DNA of 64,000 nucleotides, taken from assembly GCA_963931865.1 (NCBI GenBank), contig OZ007509.1, positions 14,406,048 through 14,470,047 on the forward strand. The letters run 5' to 3'. The notes below the pieces were generated by a model. The model did no database searches. It was not told where the DNA came from and was given only the letters and a program-made list of their open reading frames with translations. Position 1 is the first letter of the stretch. Each line of letters starts with the position of its first letter. This DNA comes from Axinella damicornis. Lineage: Eukaryota; Porifera; Demospongiae; Axinellida; Axinellidae. Below are positions 23,086 to 36,303 of the stretch, one piece after another. A program made the translations under genes and the position numbers.

Positions 23086-24164
23086 ATGGATTCATCGCTC
23101 ATACGTAAGAGTTGATTACAATGTATGTTCAACATAAAACAAGAGTGCAATATTTATGAGTACTGATGCATCTTGTATCACTAATAATTTCGATTCGGTG
23201 TTTTCATGAATTTTTTCTGCATGCACTGCAACAACAGCTATACAAACAAACAGTGCTGCAGTGATACCACAGTTTGTCTATGCTGATTCCCTGAGATTAA
23301 ATTGGCATCAACAATTCACTTGGTAGGTGTGTCTATCTACTGATGCTAATATCAGGGTTGAGCTCAGCATACCCAGCCTCAAGAAAATGCAGAAATCAAG
23401 GTATGCAGTCCAAAAACAATGTGTTAGTCTCGATTGCTCACAACAATCAGGTATGAAAAGTAGATCCCATTAGACCCCCCCCCCCCCCCACTCGGAAAAC
23501 ACTCGAAGATGAAGCCATAACTTATAATCCCCCTAAGTAGAAAACTTGTGTACATTATATAAACCTTGCATTTTTCTATAAGCTATTTTTAATCCCTCTT
23601 TTCTCCACTTTCGTGAATCTAATGCGTTCAAGGTCAAATAGATTATTATGCAATCAAGAAAGTGGAGCAGCAGAAGAGCCAATTGTCTTAGCGATTTCTC
23701 ACAATCGTAGCTATAGCTTGCTAGCTATCTATAGCCACTGCTCTTGCAGTTTGCAGACGGAAGTGCTCAATGCGGGCACTATGGTGAAAGCAATGTGCCG
23801 CTGTGCGTAAAGTTGGTATATGCTTACGTTTGTCAGGAGTTCAGAAAGAATGGGCGGGACTGGTAACTGAATTAGCAGATATTCTACACTGGATTATGAT
23901 CAGTGGTAGCTAATGTCTGTTTTAGAACTTTCTAAGGTAGCCACTGTCAGCTACATCCTCAATTCTCACTATATTCATAACCCAAAGGCATCCAGAACAG
24001 TCTGTAAATGAGTACACATGGTAAAGTCCCCTTGTGTCCCTATTGGATACAACTTGGCAAGAGTAATGAATGTCAATGGTGGCAGACTATATAAGAACAT
24101 TAGGTGAATTCGTTTCCTTCCGGTTGCCTCCCTCGCTTCAGAGGGTCAATCCCAGGTTGCATAG
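23086..24164 (+). CDS. Tentative small four-exon gene, unrecognised
   Basis: Exons 23086-23104, 23238-23322, 23356-23450 and 24142-24164 join in frame to give about 73 residues. They start MDSSLI, contain VIPQFVYADSLRLNWHQQF and end at a TAG. Donors are GTAAGA, GTAGGT and GTATGA. The last acceptor has a strong pyrimidine tract (CCTCCCTCGCTTCAG). Weaknesses: intron 2 would be only 33 bases, the product resembles no family I know, and it is short. An alternative last exon near 23613-23810 (ending MVKAMCRCA) is also open. It may be a non-coding transcript or chance. Confidence 0.25.
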
Positions 24165-24326
24165 CAATGAGAATCACAGCATAGGTGAGAGCCACACTGT
24201 TAAACATATGCATCTATGACACGATGTGACTCGGCTTATATGAAACTACATTCCTAGTGACATCTCCATGGTCTAGTTTCCAGACTATACCATGCTATGT
24301 GATGAAGTACAAGGAGTGGTGGTGGT

Positions 24327-24351
24327 GGGGGGGGGGGGGGGGGGGGGGGGG
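24327..24351. repeat. Homopolymer run, 25 G
   Basis: G run following GGTGGTGGTG, within otherwise mixed sequence. Confidence 0.9.
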
Positions 24352-25099
24352 TTACCAGCCATAAATATTTACCTCCTTCATCATGAAATAACAATGTAGC
24401 ATTACAGCCTGGCTTCCACCAAATATATCTGCTGTGCCAGCTATACCAACCACATTCAAACACAAGCACACACATACAAATGTGCAGAAATAGCACTTAC
24501 ATCATAATCACATAAACAAACTTGTTACGTAATGTTCTGTAAGAAACTCCAAGTGCAGCACACCACCAATCAGTCCAGGAAGATCCCCAAGCCAACATGA
24601 ATCTCTTTCACTGAGAAGGGCAAGATGGTGATCTCCAATGAATGCGCTACTGGTATTTATAATGACTATTGTATAGCCTTCTGTAAGGTATGAATGTGGT
24701 CACACTTATGAGCCAGCTATACTGTCAAAGTAGCACAGGTTGGTTCACTAGTAACTTGTGCCCTAAGAGTATAACTTTCCCATTAGTTATAGTTGCTTTT
24801 AGACTCTATAGCACTGACATGCAATGTGTGACGATATAAAACAAGCGTCTAGAGGACACATACGCTGTGCTGGTAGAGTATGATGGCTAACTTTGTGAAC
24901 AGTAACAATATGACGGCACCACAACCACAAAATAGGTCACACGCTTACTACCACATGCAATTTCAAAAGGGGTGGAGCCAATAAACTGATGACAGGAAGC
25001 AATTGAAATAAAGTTGAAAAGAACCGTGTTGACTTTTGCTTTGACTATGTATGACATCTGTAAATGCCATAGCTAACCTGCTTGAAGAATTTTCTGCCA

Positions 25100-25138
<39 letters not shown>

Positions 25139-25479
25139 TTACTCCTGCTGCACATGCACGTATGGGGTAAAACGTGAACTTCTAAACCTTGATGATAGCA
25201 CCATGCAATTCATAATGCAAACTAAGTGTGAAAATATAAGCCAGTAGCACATGTAAGAAAGATCTCATACTAACCAGCTGCTGACAACATTGTATAGGAA
25301 TGATGCAACAGTATACTGGCCTCTAAATCTCTCCCCTCAGGGCTTGGGATTCATATCATAGTGTGTAACAGAAAGTGCATTAAGAGGTCTCGTTTGCTAA
25401 GACGACAATATCAGAGGTTAATGTGTTTTCACTCCAAAGTGCTCCCTCTAATGCCCTTTTCTGCCCTGAAAAGCCAGCA

Positions 25480-28110
25480 TTTGCTCCTAAGTAAACATTG
25501 ATTCTTGGAAGGAGAGAAACTGTGAAGACATTAGTTTGAGAAAATCCAACCCACCTTTGTTGAGGGCAAGTTTTCTTCCAAGAAGCAGCATAAATTCATT
25601 ACTCAGAAATCCTGACAACATCTGGCTCTCATTGAACACCACAGTGTGCATTGCAATGAATAGCTCTTGTACTTTGCACAGCAGGTGGCCCTGACTGGCT
25701 TTGAGATGCATGTTTCTGAGCACACCCAGGGGGTATCACTGATCAATGATTACTGGCTAGACATGATGATTAGGACTCCACCCACTTCATGGTATACAGC
25801 ACACCTGCAAATATTGAGCACACAAGTTTAAGAGTGAGGAGATATCCATCAGGCTGCTAGGCTGAGGTGATCAAACACAGTTCTGTTGTGCACCTTGAGA
25901 GTCGTTATTCACTGATGCAGTCAGTCGTATACAAGCAGTTTTATGGTTGCCCAGTAGATCAGGATGAAATCATCAACACACTCGACTGCAAGACCAAACA
26001 ATGCTACAGTTCTGTTTTCTATAGTCAAGTTTTTTCATGTACAATGCAACAAGACCTCAAAGCTACCACCGTGCATGCAAACACACAGTATTCCTACTTC
26101 CGCTCCTATTCCTCAGCGATTGCACTCATTACACTACAGAGAACATTTATCTCAACATGTTGGAGTCACGTTCAGAGGTTACCGTGGGGATGCAAACCAT
26201 ACATATGCTCTCAAGGCTACTGCAGTATAATACAGATCATGATTGGTGAGCAGGAAGTGGCTACAGAAGTGACAACACATGAACTGCAAAAGGCAGAAGA
26301 TATTTATGCACTGGAAGAGCTGCCTCACATACTCTGGATGGCTAATTGCACATTGATAACTTTGGTAGTACAGTTACGGATCTGACTTTAAGGCACATGC
26401 TTAAACTAACACTCCTTTGTGAAGCTAGGTTTCTTCCAAGAAGCAGCATTCCTTCCTGATAAAACACCTGCCTCCATACAGGTAATGCTCAATGACTCTC
26501 CTATCTCAATGAATAGCTTTCGTACCTTCACAGCAGGTGGCCATGACCGGTTTGAGATACATGTTTCTGAGCACACCCACGGAGTACCAGTAATCAATGA
26601 TTACTGACATGATGGTTAGGACCCCACCCACTTCATGGCATACAGCACACATATTGGGCACACAAGTCTAAAATGAAAACATATCCCTTAGGCTGATAGA
26701 GCACAGCTCCGCTGTGTTGGAAAGAGAGTATCAGGCATAATTTATTGACTATGAGTAAGATGGAACTACATCTTGCCTGTGAGTTCTTGCTCACTAATGC
26801 GTTTTGAACATCTGAGATTTGCCAGCTATAGTAAGCACTTTGGGTCATACACACCAAAGCCAGTCTTCCATTAATTATGGCGAACCAGTATATCAGGACG
26901 AAATTAATCGTCAACATTTTGGGACGCAAGACCATTGCAAACGATGCTACGTACAGTTCTAGTCAAGTTGTTGCAGCTACAAAGCAACAAGACCTCAACA
27001 CATGCAAACATGGAAATTTCTACTTCCGGTGTGATCTTGCATTCATTACACCAGGATATAAACATTATCTCAACACGTTTGGGGTCATGCCTCAAGGTTA
27101 CCATGGGGATGCAAACAGTATGCAGAATCTACCCACCCTCAACAACTGCAGTACAACAGATCGTGATTGATGAGCAGGAAGTGGCTATAGGGGTGACAAT
27201 ATACATCAACTGCAACCCTCCAGGAGATTTTATGGACTGGAGATGCCTCAACATATTCTACTATGGAGGTTCAGCAATAGTTTCCCCAGAATCTAAAATG
27301 CTAAGGCACATGCTGAACATTTACACAGAGAAAAGACAACCCTCCTTTGTTTGAAGGCTTCTTCCAAGAACCAGCAGTAAATACCGTTACTCAGAAATCC
27401 AGGTAAAACAACTGCCCATCTTTCAGGTAATGCTCATTGATTCACAGTGAGGATTGCAATGAATAGTTTATGTACCTTCACAGCAGGTGGCCCTGACTAG
27501 TTTTGGGATGCATGTTTCTGAGCACACCCAGGGGGTATCAGTGATCAATGATTACTGGCCAGACATGGTGATTGGACTCCACCCACTTCATGGTATACAG
27601 CACACCTGCAAAATATTGAGCACACAAGATAGATATCAAGAAAACATGAAGCTATCCCTTAGGGTACAAGGCTGAGGTGAAAGAACATGGCTCTGCTGTG
27701 CAGAATACAGATTTTGACCATTGTCAGGAACACTAGGAGACTGCCGAATATGAAAGTATAATTCGATTGCGAGTTCTTGCTCACAGAACGTTAACTCCTG
27801 GCCTTTGTCAGAAAGTTTTTTTGTCCTATACACTCCACATTCAGTCCTCCAAGTACCTCATTATATACACCAGGATGAAATCAGGAATACTTTGGGCAGC
27901 AATGCTCCACTTCTGTAATTTATTGCAGGCACAAATCAACAAAACGTCACAGCAACCACCTTGCAAACATGCAAATAGCAATTGCATAATTATATTAATA
28001 AGCACAGGGAGCGCTATCTCGGCATGTTTGGAATCAGAATTGAGTCCATCATTATGCAGTTGGGGGGCTCCTGGTAGTATCATGGATCCAGCAATGAATC
28101 TGATGTGATA
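25480..28110. repeat. Three imperfect tandem copies of a 0.85-0.95 kb unit
   Basis: TGTTTCTGAGCACACCCA recurs at 25711, 26562 and 27513. It is followed each time by ATCAATGATTACTG and CACCCACTTCATGG-TATACAGCACAC. GGTTACCRTGGGGATGCAAA recurs near 26180 and 27095. Copies have many substitutions and indels, and frames open in one copy are broken in others, so coding function is unlikely. Confidence 0.7.
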
Positions 28111-29092
28111 TGATACATCCTATAAAACGTTCAAACTTTGCAATTGTCTGCTGTCTGCAAGCAACATGTCCCTCCAGTGGGAGCTAGTTGTTTTTGCACT
28201 ATGAATACTGCACAACCACCCACCATGGGTGATCAAAGGTCAATATATGCAGTTGATTTATGGAAAAGGGGTGGGTTCTTCCACAAACCAAAGGCTACAT
28301 GAATACGGCAATGAAATCTGTCAGCCTACACCCACCTGCAGTACCACACCTGCACATGCAGTGAATGGCCACCAACTGGGTGCAACCTCTTTGAAGTGTC
28401 AATGTAGATGGACTTTGACGAATTCATTGCTTTAGAGTCATGGCACCTGTTATTTTAGCTTACCAACTCTGCATCACTACTCACACAACGCAACCACAAT
28501 GTTGCTCAAAAGCAGATGTTGCTTCTAAGATGTGGAATCCCTTATTTTGAAATACCTATTTGGACATGGAGTAATAGGCACCTGTGGATATAAGCATTTG
28601 TGATGACAGCAAGCCGAAAATCATACACATGCACTCTGTGGGCAAATTGCCTCTGAACTGGATTTTAATTTTAGCTCAAATGGAACTGTACATCTGTGGG
28701 ATGGTATACCCAGGAAGGTATCAGAACCATGTGACAACCATGTGACAACCATGTGACAAGAAAGGTAACAGAATACATGTATGGTAACCAGGATGGTAGA
28801 GAATGACAACCGTGCAGGGAGACAGCAGGATGGTATGCTGGACGGTGCATGCAGTGCCGCTGGTAAGTCGACATAGACTTAGACTGAAAATACAATTAAG
28901 ATTCTATGAATCATGCAAACTGTGTATCCATATATTAAGATTTTAATGTGTGTGTGTGTGTGTGACGGAAGTGGGATGTTTGTGGGGCGGGACTAGACTA
29001 GTGACGCGCGACCTTCGTACTTCACCTCAAACTCCACAAAGAATGTTCGAGAACATTAGGCATGGGCTGGAATCTTCCAAGTGTTAAGTGCA

Positions 29093-29392
29093 CGCAATCG
29101 GGGAGCTGCAGTTGAAGCGGACGCAATCGGGGAGCAGCAGCTGAAGCGAACGCAATCTGGGAGCTGTTGAAATCGGGGAGCAGCAGCCGAAGCGCACGCA
29201 AGATCGGGGAGCTGTTGAAATCGGGGAAGAGCAGCCGAAGCGGAGGCAAGCTAGCGGCGAGCTGCAGCTGAAGCGGATGGAAACGGGGAACAGCAGTCAC
29301 GAAGCGGATCGATGCAATCGGGGAGAAGAAGCTGGAAAGGATCGATGCAATCGGGGAGAAGCAGCTGAAGCGGAGGCAATCGGGGAGCAGCT
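29093..29392. repeat. Minisatellite, about 27-33 bp unit
   Basis: Degenerate head-to-tail copies of a unit like GCAATCGGGGAGCAGCAGCT followed by GAAGCGGAC. The array produces long but repetitive open frames on the minus strand (29022-29482), which I do not regard as genes. Confidence 0.8.
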
Positions 29393-31958
29393 AGCTCTGC
29401 ACAGAGAGCTGTCCGGCACCGGATTACTCATGTAGGCGAACGAGGGGGAAGTAGCTGAGCGAGCGAAGCTACTTGTATTCATTACAGATCTAACTATATT
29501 ACCGTATACTATGCCATCTCCAATAACCCATTCTTCAAAATTTCAGACTACAGTATGGCAGCTTGGCATGAAACCAGCAGTCTATAATACCGTATGCACT
29601 GGGAGAGTAATATGTCTCTGAACACTGACTTCTATGGTCACTTTAAGCCTATGGATTTGGATGCTCGAAATGTCACACAAGTGCCATCCTACGTAGATTC
29701 GTGGCTCTAACCACACCCACTCATCAGTGAGCTTTCAATGGTCGTGGCTCTTGGCCACTGACTGCCTGTTCAGACCAAGAAAAAGGCATCATTACAAGAA
29801 ACGGAGGCCCCGTTTTCTAAGCCAATTTGTGAAAGGAGAAAAGACATGGTCCATTCAGGCCAACAAATCCCTTTCAGTATAGCCAAGCTCAGACACAGTT
29901 TCACCCTTCAGGTGACCTATCTTCTCCTGTTCCACATTTTCTGCTCACGCAGAACACATCTCCAAAAGACATAGCCAGAAGTGATATATATCAAGAGGCT
30001 GAAAGCCTCACGTTGCAGATATGCAACACTGGGTGTTAAAGGTTAGCAATATACAGTTGGATAGCTGCTGCATGGACAGGCAGTTAATTAGTGTACCAAT
30101 GGCTAGGCTACAGATCTATGCTAGAAAAATGCATGACATTATGGGGTGAGCCTGAGTGAGTACATATGCAGTATGCACGTCACATCCGACTGCCATTGGA
30201 ATGTAACTCAACCTCAGGCTAGCTATATAATTCCTGCACACTGCACCGTTTCAGCACACCATGTATGTGTTCTGCTGGACATTACATATACACATGCGGC
30301 ACAAACAGATGAAAGCACTCTCACCATCTCTGTTGCCATGCAGGAGCACCCATCGCCGTAGCCATTGAAAAGGTATGAACTCGTGAGTGATCTCCGTCCC
30401 TGTTGTAGCCAACCAAGAGGTACACGATTCGTGATTCGTCTCTCTAACTCATTGCACTTGTAAGTATGTTAATGCAAGGAACTTTTGAGTTTCCAGAAGT
30501 GCCATTTACGGTAAGACGTACACATACAGACATGGCTTTTACACGTCCATGTGGGCTACACTTGTGATACAGCCAATACTCAAATTCAGCCTATGGATTC
30601 ACAATTTATGACTGCCAGTATGCAGAGAGAAAACATGCAAATTTTAACAGTGCAAAGAAGATAAAGACTGTCATATTTCAGAGCAATACTAGCACAGCAA
30701 GAATATCAGGTGCTGGTCAGGTGCCGGTGCAGAGGCAGCTGGCCATGCAAGAGAATTATTATAATGATCGGTTAGCTAATACTCTCTGAGGCCTCAGGCT
30801 GCAGATGAGTCCCAAACCTCTTGGTTTATGGAAATAGAAAGTGGCTCCTAGCTTGTGTATTCAATATACTTACTCTTGAATCGCGCTCAGCAGCCATTTT
30901 CGTATTACAACATCAGTTCATGACCCCAACGTTTATTAATTGCAGGGACTTCCTGCTTCTTGTTGAGGCAGACTTCCTGCTTCTTGTTGAGCATGAGGCA
31001 GGTCTCCAGGGTTGAGGTGAAGGACTACTATAAAAGAAACATTACTATGCCAGAAAGCTCAGTTTTGCAGACTTGCTGGACTACAGAGAAAGGCCTCAGA
31101 TCCCAAAGGCAAGTGAGCTTACTGCAGACTTGTTGCAAAATCTTGCAGGAGGTAAACTGTCAGCAATTAATAATGCATCTCATCTCTGCATTATTTTTTC
31201 TCTTCCTATTAGTAATTTTGCATTCTTGCATTTGATTTTCTAGCAATTGCATCATTTCAAAAGTGATTCTTCTTTTAATAAAAACCTTACACCTTTATTT
31301 CAATAATTATGTTGTTCCACTCCATCCTACTTCATTTTTGGGTAAAATTGCCAAGTGGTTGTTGACTTTGCAATGATGATGTGTATTTTTCTCCTCTATT
31401 TTTGCAGTAAACGTCTACGCTTGTGGCAGAGATCATTTTTTGTCTTTTGGACTTTTTTGTTGAGCAACTCTACTTGCAAAAGGTGAGTGTTGAGTTTGAA
31501 ATCAATGCATCTAACTATAATTATGCATGTTCATGTTATTTGCATAATGCGTGCAGCGTACAGTGTGCCGTTCTTGTACAACTTGTTACGACGTACCAAG
31601 AAACATTCATATTCAATGTATCGAATTACTTCCATGACCCACTGAATACCGTTAAACAAAGTGTGCATGTAATATCATCTGCGGCACATCTAGAGATTGG
31701 TGCAAAGCTAAATCTATGCATATCACCATGTTGTTGAATGTAGCTAAACCACAAACGACCGAGAACAGCAATTTTGACTTGAAAATTCTGGAACCGCAGT
31801 ATGCAGTGCCCTTGACTAGCTCCTTTCAGAGCTCACACTTTGGTGTCAAAAAACAGTGGCTGTGCACGTTTTATTAGACACAGCCAAGACTGTTAGTTTT
31901 ATTCCTTGGTGACATTATGCAAGGTTGAATTATTGCTTTCTACATAGCAAAAACGAAA

Positions 31959-34769
31959 ATGAGCAGCACCGAAGAAGGTCATCCCATCATGAGCGAGGGC
32001 AACACTCTCCAGAGGGTGAGAACGCGGCGCACCAGGATCATCCTCATCGGAGTTCTAGCAGCTGTTCTTGTTGTGGCAGCTGTGGGCATCTGTGCGGCTA
32101 CATTCTCTCACAATAGCCCCAGACGTGAAGCCACCCTGCTGGCTAGGAATATGGCTGCCGTGAATCTGGAAAGCATGGTATGAATATCAGTACTACCTGA
32201 GACTCTATAAGATTAGGCCTGTTGCTACGGTTACATTTCCCCCTTTCCTAGAATTCAACTCAACCTCTTTCTTTTTGAAATGGGTAGCACTTTAAAATTT
32301 CCAAGTAAATGGGATTTATTGCTCAATGAATGCCTTCACCCTTACCATGTGCCCATCCATAATATACGTCCAGGTATTCATGATTGCCAACTTGTAATTT
32401 TCTAGTGGGTGGAGTGACGTAAGCAGCCCTTTACCACTTCTCAAGCTTGGGAATTTTTTGAAAAGCCTCAATCTGATCAGATGAGATACTATCTACATTC
32501 ATGATGCGGCCAGTGTCATGCACATCCTACATCGATAATACATTCACAAACTCATGCCACGTGATAGAGTAGCCAGGCCAAGGCCGTTGCTACCCTACGA
32601 TGAGGATAGTCACCATGCGAGACCAGGACTACTGGCAGAACATGTTTGTATGCATGTTCTGCGCATGTTCTGTGCACGGTAACCACTAGATACAATCAAT
32701 GGCTAAAGGGGTGTTGTTACTATAGCAACAGAAGGTCAAAGTTCTTGATTGTGCAACAGGAAGGAATGACAACTCAATAGTTGGTACCAGCATGCTTTTT
32801 GTGACAGCTGCATTCCCCCTGATTATCTCAACACAGAGCGACAACGAGCAGGACAGAGAAGAAGATGAAGAAAGTCTTGCTCGTGAGGTCAGGGATGCCT
32901 ACACTGGCACCCCCGCACCAGTGACACCACAGAATGGAAGAGGTACGTACTTGAGTTCAGTACGATAGCTAACCACCCACTAATAGACTAAACCATAAAT
33001 ATAATCATTGCTGGATATGCATGTCCTTGAGAATCAGGCATGCCAACTCTCCCCACCCATTCAGCATGATTATCTGAACCTCCTTTTTTCATTATCAAAG
33101 GAAGGTTGTGCAGTCCTTTGTATCCTCCAGCTTGCTGTTCTTGAGTTGGCACAGCACAGCTTGTGGGCTAGATCCATCTGTCCCATGAAACTAATGTACG
33201 TATGCATAGGCACTCCTACTGCACATCACTGGAAACCATCTGAAGAAACGGACGGGTCAGGCACCGTAACCATCAAAGCTTCTCTGTATCCACACCGTCC
33301 GCACGCCCGTTTGAGTCCGTAGTGGGACCATGCATTTGAAGTTTTGTACTTTCAGTGATTCTCCTGCGTAGAGGAGTACCCATAGGTGTGGTCTACACTG
33401 GAAATAGCGTATTACTCAAAAGTGAAGTGGTCCCACAACGGACTTGAACTGCGTGTGAACGGTGCGATCACAGAGCAACTTTGATGATGATGGTGCCCGT
33501 CCAGTCTACAGCTAGTTTCTCCTGTGCATGTAACCAAACTGTCTTCTCTTAATCTCTTTTGCAGTTGCCACAAATCCCAGAATTACTCATCAAATATCTT
33601 GCTTGTCCACCTCCAGCAGTGATGTAAGTAACAGCTTGTTGACATGACGGCTGCTTACATTGTCAGTAAATATAAGTCAATTTCCATATTCTTTTGCTGA
33701 AGTTTTGAATGCAGTAATCTCTCTTCTGCAGACAATTCCAGCTGCCCATATCAAAGGACATGGCACGCGTGCATTTAAAATGTCAACACGAGACACAAGT
33801 AAGTAGTACCATGCAGATATAGTAGGAACTTGCACGATGATGAAGTAAGCGCCTGAAGATATGGACAGGACGATCGAGCACCGTAACCATCAGAGCTTCT
33901 CCATATCCACACCATCCACACACCGTTCGAGTCTGTGGTGGGACTGTATGAAGTTCAGATTCGGCTTTTTCAGCGATTCTCCTGCATAGAGGAGCGCCCG
34001 TAGGTGTGGTCTATGCAGGAAATAGCGTAAATGGACTCCAACAATGTGTGGATGGTGCGATCACGGAGAAACTTCGACGATGACGGTGCCCGTCCAGTCC
34101 AGTAACTACAGCTAGTTTCTCCTGTGATTATCATTGCATGAGATGTAAGGTCATTCATTGCATGAAGGTATCACACATATAAGATGATATGCATGATGAT
34201 GTCGCATGGTGATGACATAATAATTGTTCATGAGGATGCTCTTTTCTACAGATGCTCTTTCCTACCTTCCCCCCGGATACCAACAAAACTGGCAGTGCTC
34301 TGAATATGTGTCGAAGCACGCACACGCATTTGTGGATGGTGGCATGTGGTTCAACCAAACCGACAAGTCCCTCTATGTACCTACCTGTGGGTACTACTAC
34401 GTCTACAGTCAGATTACCTTCAAGTGCCTCCCGTCTCTCACAGCTTCAAAGTCCGTCTACCATAATTTCAAGTTTGAGCGAAACTGCTCTGACTGGCCAG
34501 ATGCCATTAACCCGGTAGTACAGGGCACTTCAACCATTGGGCCTTTCAGAGACAGTACTCAGGCTGGGAGGGCAACCACACACACTGGGGATATTGTGAA
34601 ACTATGTCAGGGAGGTCGGATGTGGGTCGAGATCCCTGATGGAAATAATGGCGTGCCTTGCCCTCCCTATGGAGATGACGAGAGCACTTTCATTGGTGCC
34701 GTCCTCATTGCAAAAACAACCTGCCACTGGCCACCCCTAATGGCTATGGAAAACATGCAGCACTCTTGA
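31959..34769 (+). CDS. TNF-superfamily ligand A (type II membrane protein)
   Basis: Five exons: 31959-32177, 32837-32942, 33565-33623, 33732-33798 and 34252-34769. All junctions are GT/AG and in frame, giving 322 residues. Residues 1-26 are cytoplasmic with a basic RTRRTR end. Residues 27-49 are a hydrophobic anchor (ILIGVLAAVLVVAAVGICAA), giving type II topology. An acidic stalk follows (REEDEES). The TNF homology domain starts with IPAAHIKG at about 130, the usual first strand, and continues AFVDGGMWFNQTD, LYVPTCGYYYVYSQITF and STFIGAVLIA. The GYYYVYSQ motif is a TNF-family hallmark. Cysteines in PTCGYY, ERNCSD, KLCQGG, VPCPPY and TTCHW recur in ligand B. Members form trimers that engage TNF receptors; the receptor here is unknown. 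Introns 2 and 4 each carry a family 2 foldback element. The start is the first ATG, ahead of the acidic N-terminus and anchor. Confidence 0.88.
33215..33533 (+). mobile_element. Foldback element, family 2 (TNF ligand A intron 2)
   Basis: Begins CATCTGAAGAAACGGACGGG and ends in CCCGTCCAGTCTACAGC. Internal blocks TTTGAGTCCGTAGTGGGACC and GGTCCCACAACGGACTTGA are inverted copies. Same orientation as the copy at 33845-34126. Confidence 0.7.
33845..34126 (+). mobile_element. Foldback element, family 2 (TNF ligand A intron 4)
   Basis: Begins CGCCTGAAGATATGGACAGG and ends GGTGCCCGTCCAGTCCAG. It is collinear with the copy in intron 2, sharing GATTCTCCTGC-TAGAGGAG and GGTGTGGTCTA with it, but has lost part of its right arm. 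Confidence 0.7.
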
Positions 34770-35359
34770 ACAGTGCTAACAAACAATTACCTCAAGTTCT
34801 GCTGCTGATTTTAGTTGTGTTTGTCCATCAATAATCCGTTTCGTCAGTGGCTTCCTGATATGTGTACAACTTGGTATGTGTCAATACACTTTTAGTTCTG
34901 CTGTTATGTGTACATAGTATTATCCGGTGCGTCATTCATTTGAGAATTGTATGTATAGCTGTGTATCTGTAGTAAGCTGCAAAACAGTGACAACTTATTA
35001 CTTATATGCAGTCATGTGTGCATTTTTTGGGTAGAACCATAATTATGTTGCAGCTGTAGTTGTTGTCACATTAATTATTATGTAACATGACACAACAATG
35101 ACAATATCGTATTTACTGTGTTGTGTATTCACCTACATCATCGTCTTATGCATTCCACTGCATTGTGTATTAACTGTACATCACCGTGTTGTGTAATCAC
35201 CGTACATGTCCGTCTTGTACATTCTCACCATACATTGCCGTATTGTACATAATCATGACTTGTGTGTATACACTGTATTGTGTATTCTGTACATTGAATG
35301 TCAATAACATTTTTCAAAACCATATATAGATGTGATGTTACTTCAGTGATGGTGTCATG

Positions 35360-35472
35360 TAGCCTCGTTCCGAGGCCTTCTTGCCCCAGCATTTGTCGCT
35401 TGTAGTACTAATGCAGTGTTATTACTGCAAGTGACAAATGCTGGGGCAAGAAGGCCAGGGAATCAGAGGCTA
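35360..35472. mobile_element. Foldback element, family 1
   Basis: TAGCCTCGTTCCGAGGCC at the left pairs with GGCCAGGGAATCAGAGGCTA at the right. Inner arms CTTGCCCCAGCATTTGTC and GACAAATGCTGGGGCAAG are perfect complements. A close relative lies at 47610-47715. Confidence 0.8.
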
Positions 35473-36100
35473 GGTGTTATGTGCTTCTCGGAATAAGCTT
35501 ATAATCCCCATGGAATATGAACTTCTTACTTAGTAGCTAACCTCCCACTACTCTCACAATCAGCAACACAATATGTCAGTGCTTAGCTACCTGATCATGA
35601 GTGCACTGTATACAGTCAGGGTTTCTCTTCAAAGGGGCACCATACCTCCATGTAGCTATATACCAGGGATGTATAACTACAATAACTCCATATTTGGTAT
35701 GACCTTAAAAATCTAGTTAATCAAAACCATAACTAGCTAACTGTATAATTGGCCAAAATGGACAAACTTCTCCGTACAAAGACAAAGGAAAACATAATAT
35801 TATGCATTTTCCACTGATAACCATGACTAAAATTTAGTAGAGTAGTGATGTTTTTAAAGTTTTGCTAAGCAAGCTACAACAAACGAAAATAATTTTTGAA
35901 AGCTGAAAACTGTAACTGAGCTGAACTAATTAAACTAATCATCAACCTGCCCACCTAGACGCGTATCCTCCTTTTTCAGAGATTGAATGGTAATTAGAAA
36001 CCACACAGGTACAATGCACATTTAACACTGATTCAGAGTCACATTTATACAAATGAGCTGATCAAGTGTCATATTGTCCACGCTTTGCGTGTGCCTGTCT

Positions 36101-36101
<1 letters not shown>

Positions 36102-36132
<31 letters not shown>
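36102..36132. repeat. Homopolymer run, 31 C
   Basis: Uninterrupted C run. With the G run at 36263-36302 it makes an inverted pair about 130 bases apart. Confidence 0.9.
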
Positions 36133-36135
<3 letters not shown>

Positions 36136-36260
36136 TGCATTTCATAACCCTAGCAAGAATGCTGGGTACAACTGCAAAAGCAGTGTCAGCCTTGTCAGTG
36201 GGGAAAATGCCAATGCAGCACCAGGTTGACAGGTAATTTTTCTTGAAGAGATTTGTTTGG

Positions 36261-36262
<2 letters not shown>

Positions 36263-36302
<40 letters not shown>
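36263..36302. repeat. Homopolymer run, 40 G
   Basis: Uninterrupted G run following GGTT, in the spacer downstream of TNF ligand B. Confidence 0.9.

Positions 36303-36303
<1 letters not shown>

Larger units (their letters stand above)
24165..31958. other. Repeat-rich intergenic region
   Basis: I recognise no gene. The region holds a G run (24327-24351), a (CAGA)n tract near 25105-25138, a block of 0.85-0.95 kb tandem repeats (about 25480-28110), a GC-rich minisatellite (29093-29392) and the presumed promoter of the TNF-type ligand at its right end. Confidence 0.5.

Noticed and set aside
23613..23810. Cysteine-rich ORF ending MVKAMCRCA as a TGF-beta-like C-terminus
   Set aside because: Only the CxC end is reminiscent; the rest of the cystine-knot pattern is absent.
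29022..29482. Minus-strand ORFs rich in LQL, RLLLPDFNS and ASAS repeats
   Set aside because: They are translations of the 27-33 bp minisatellite.
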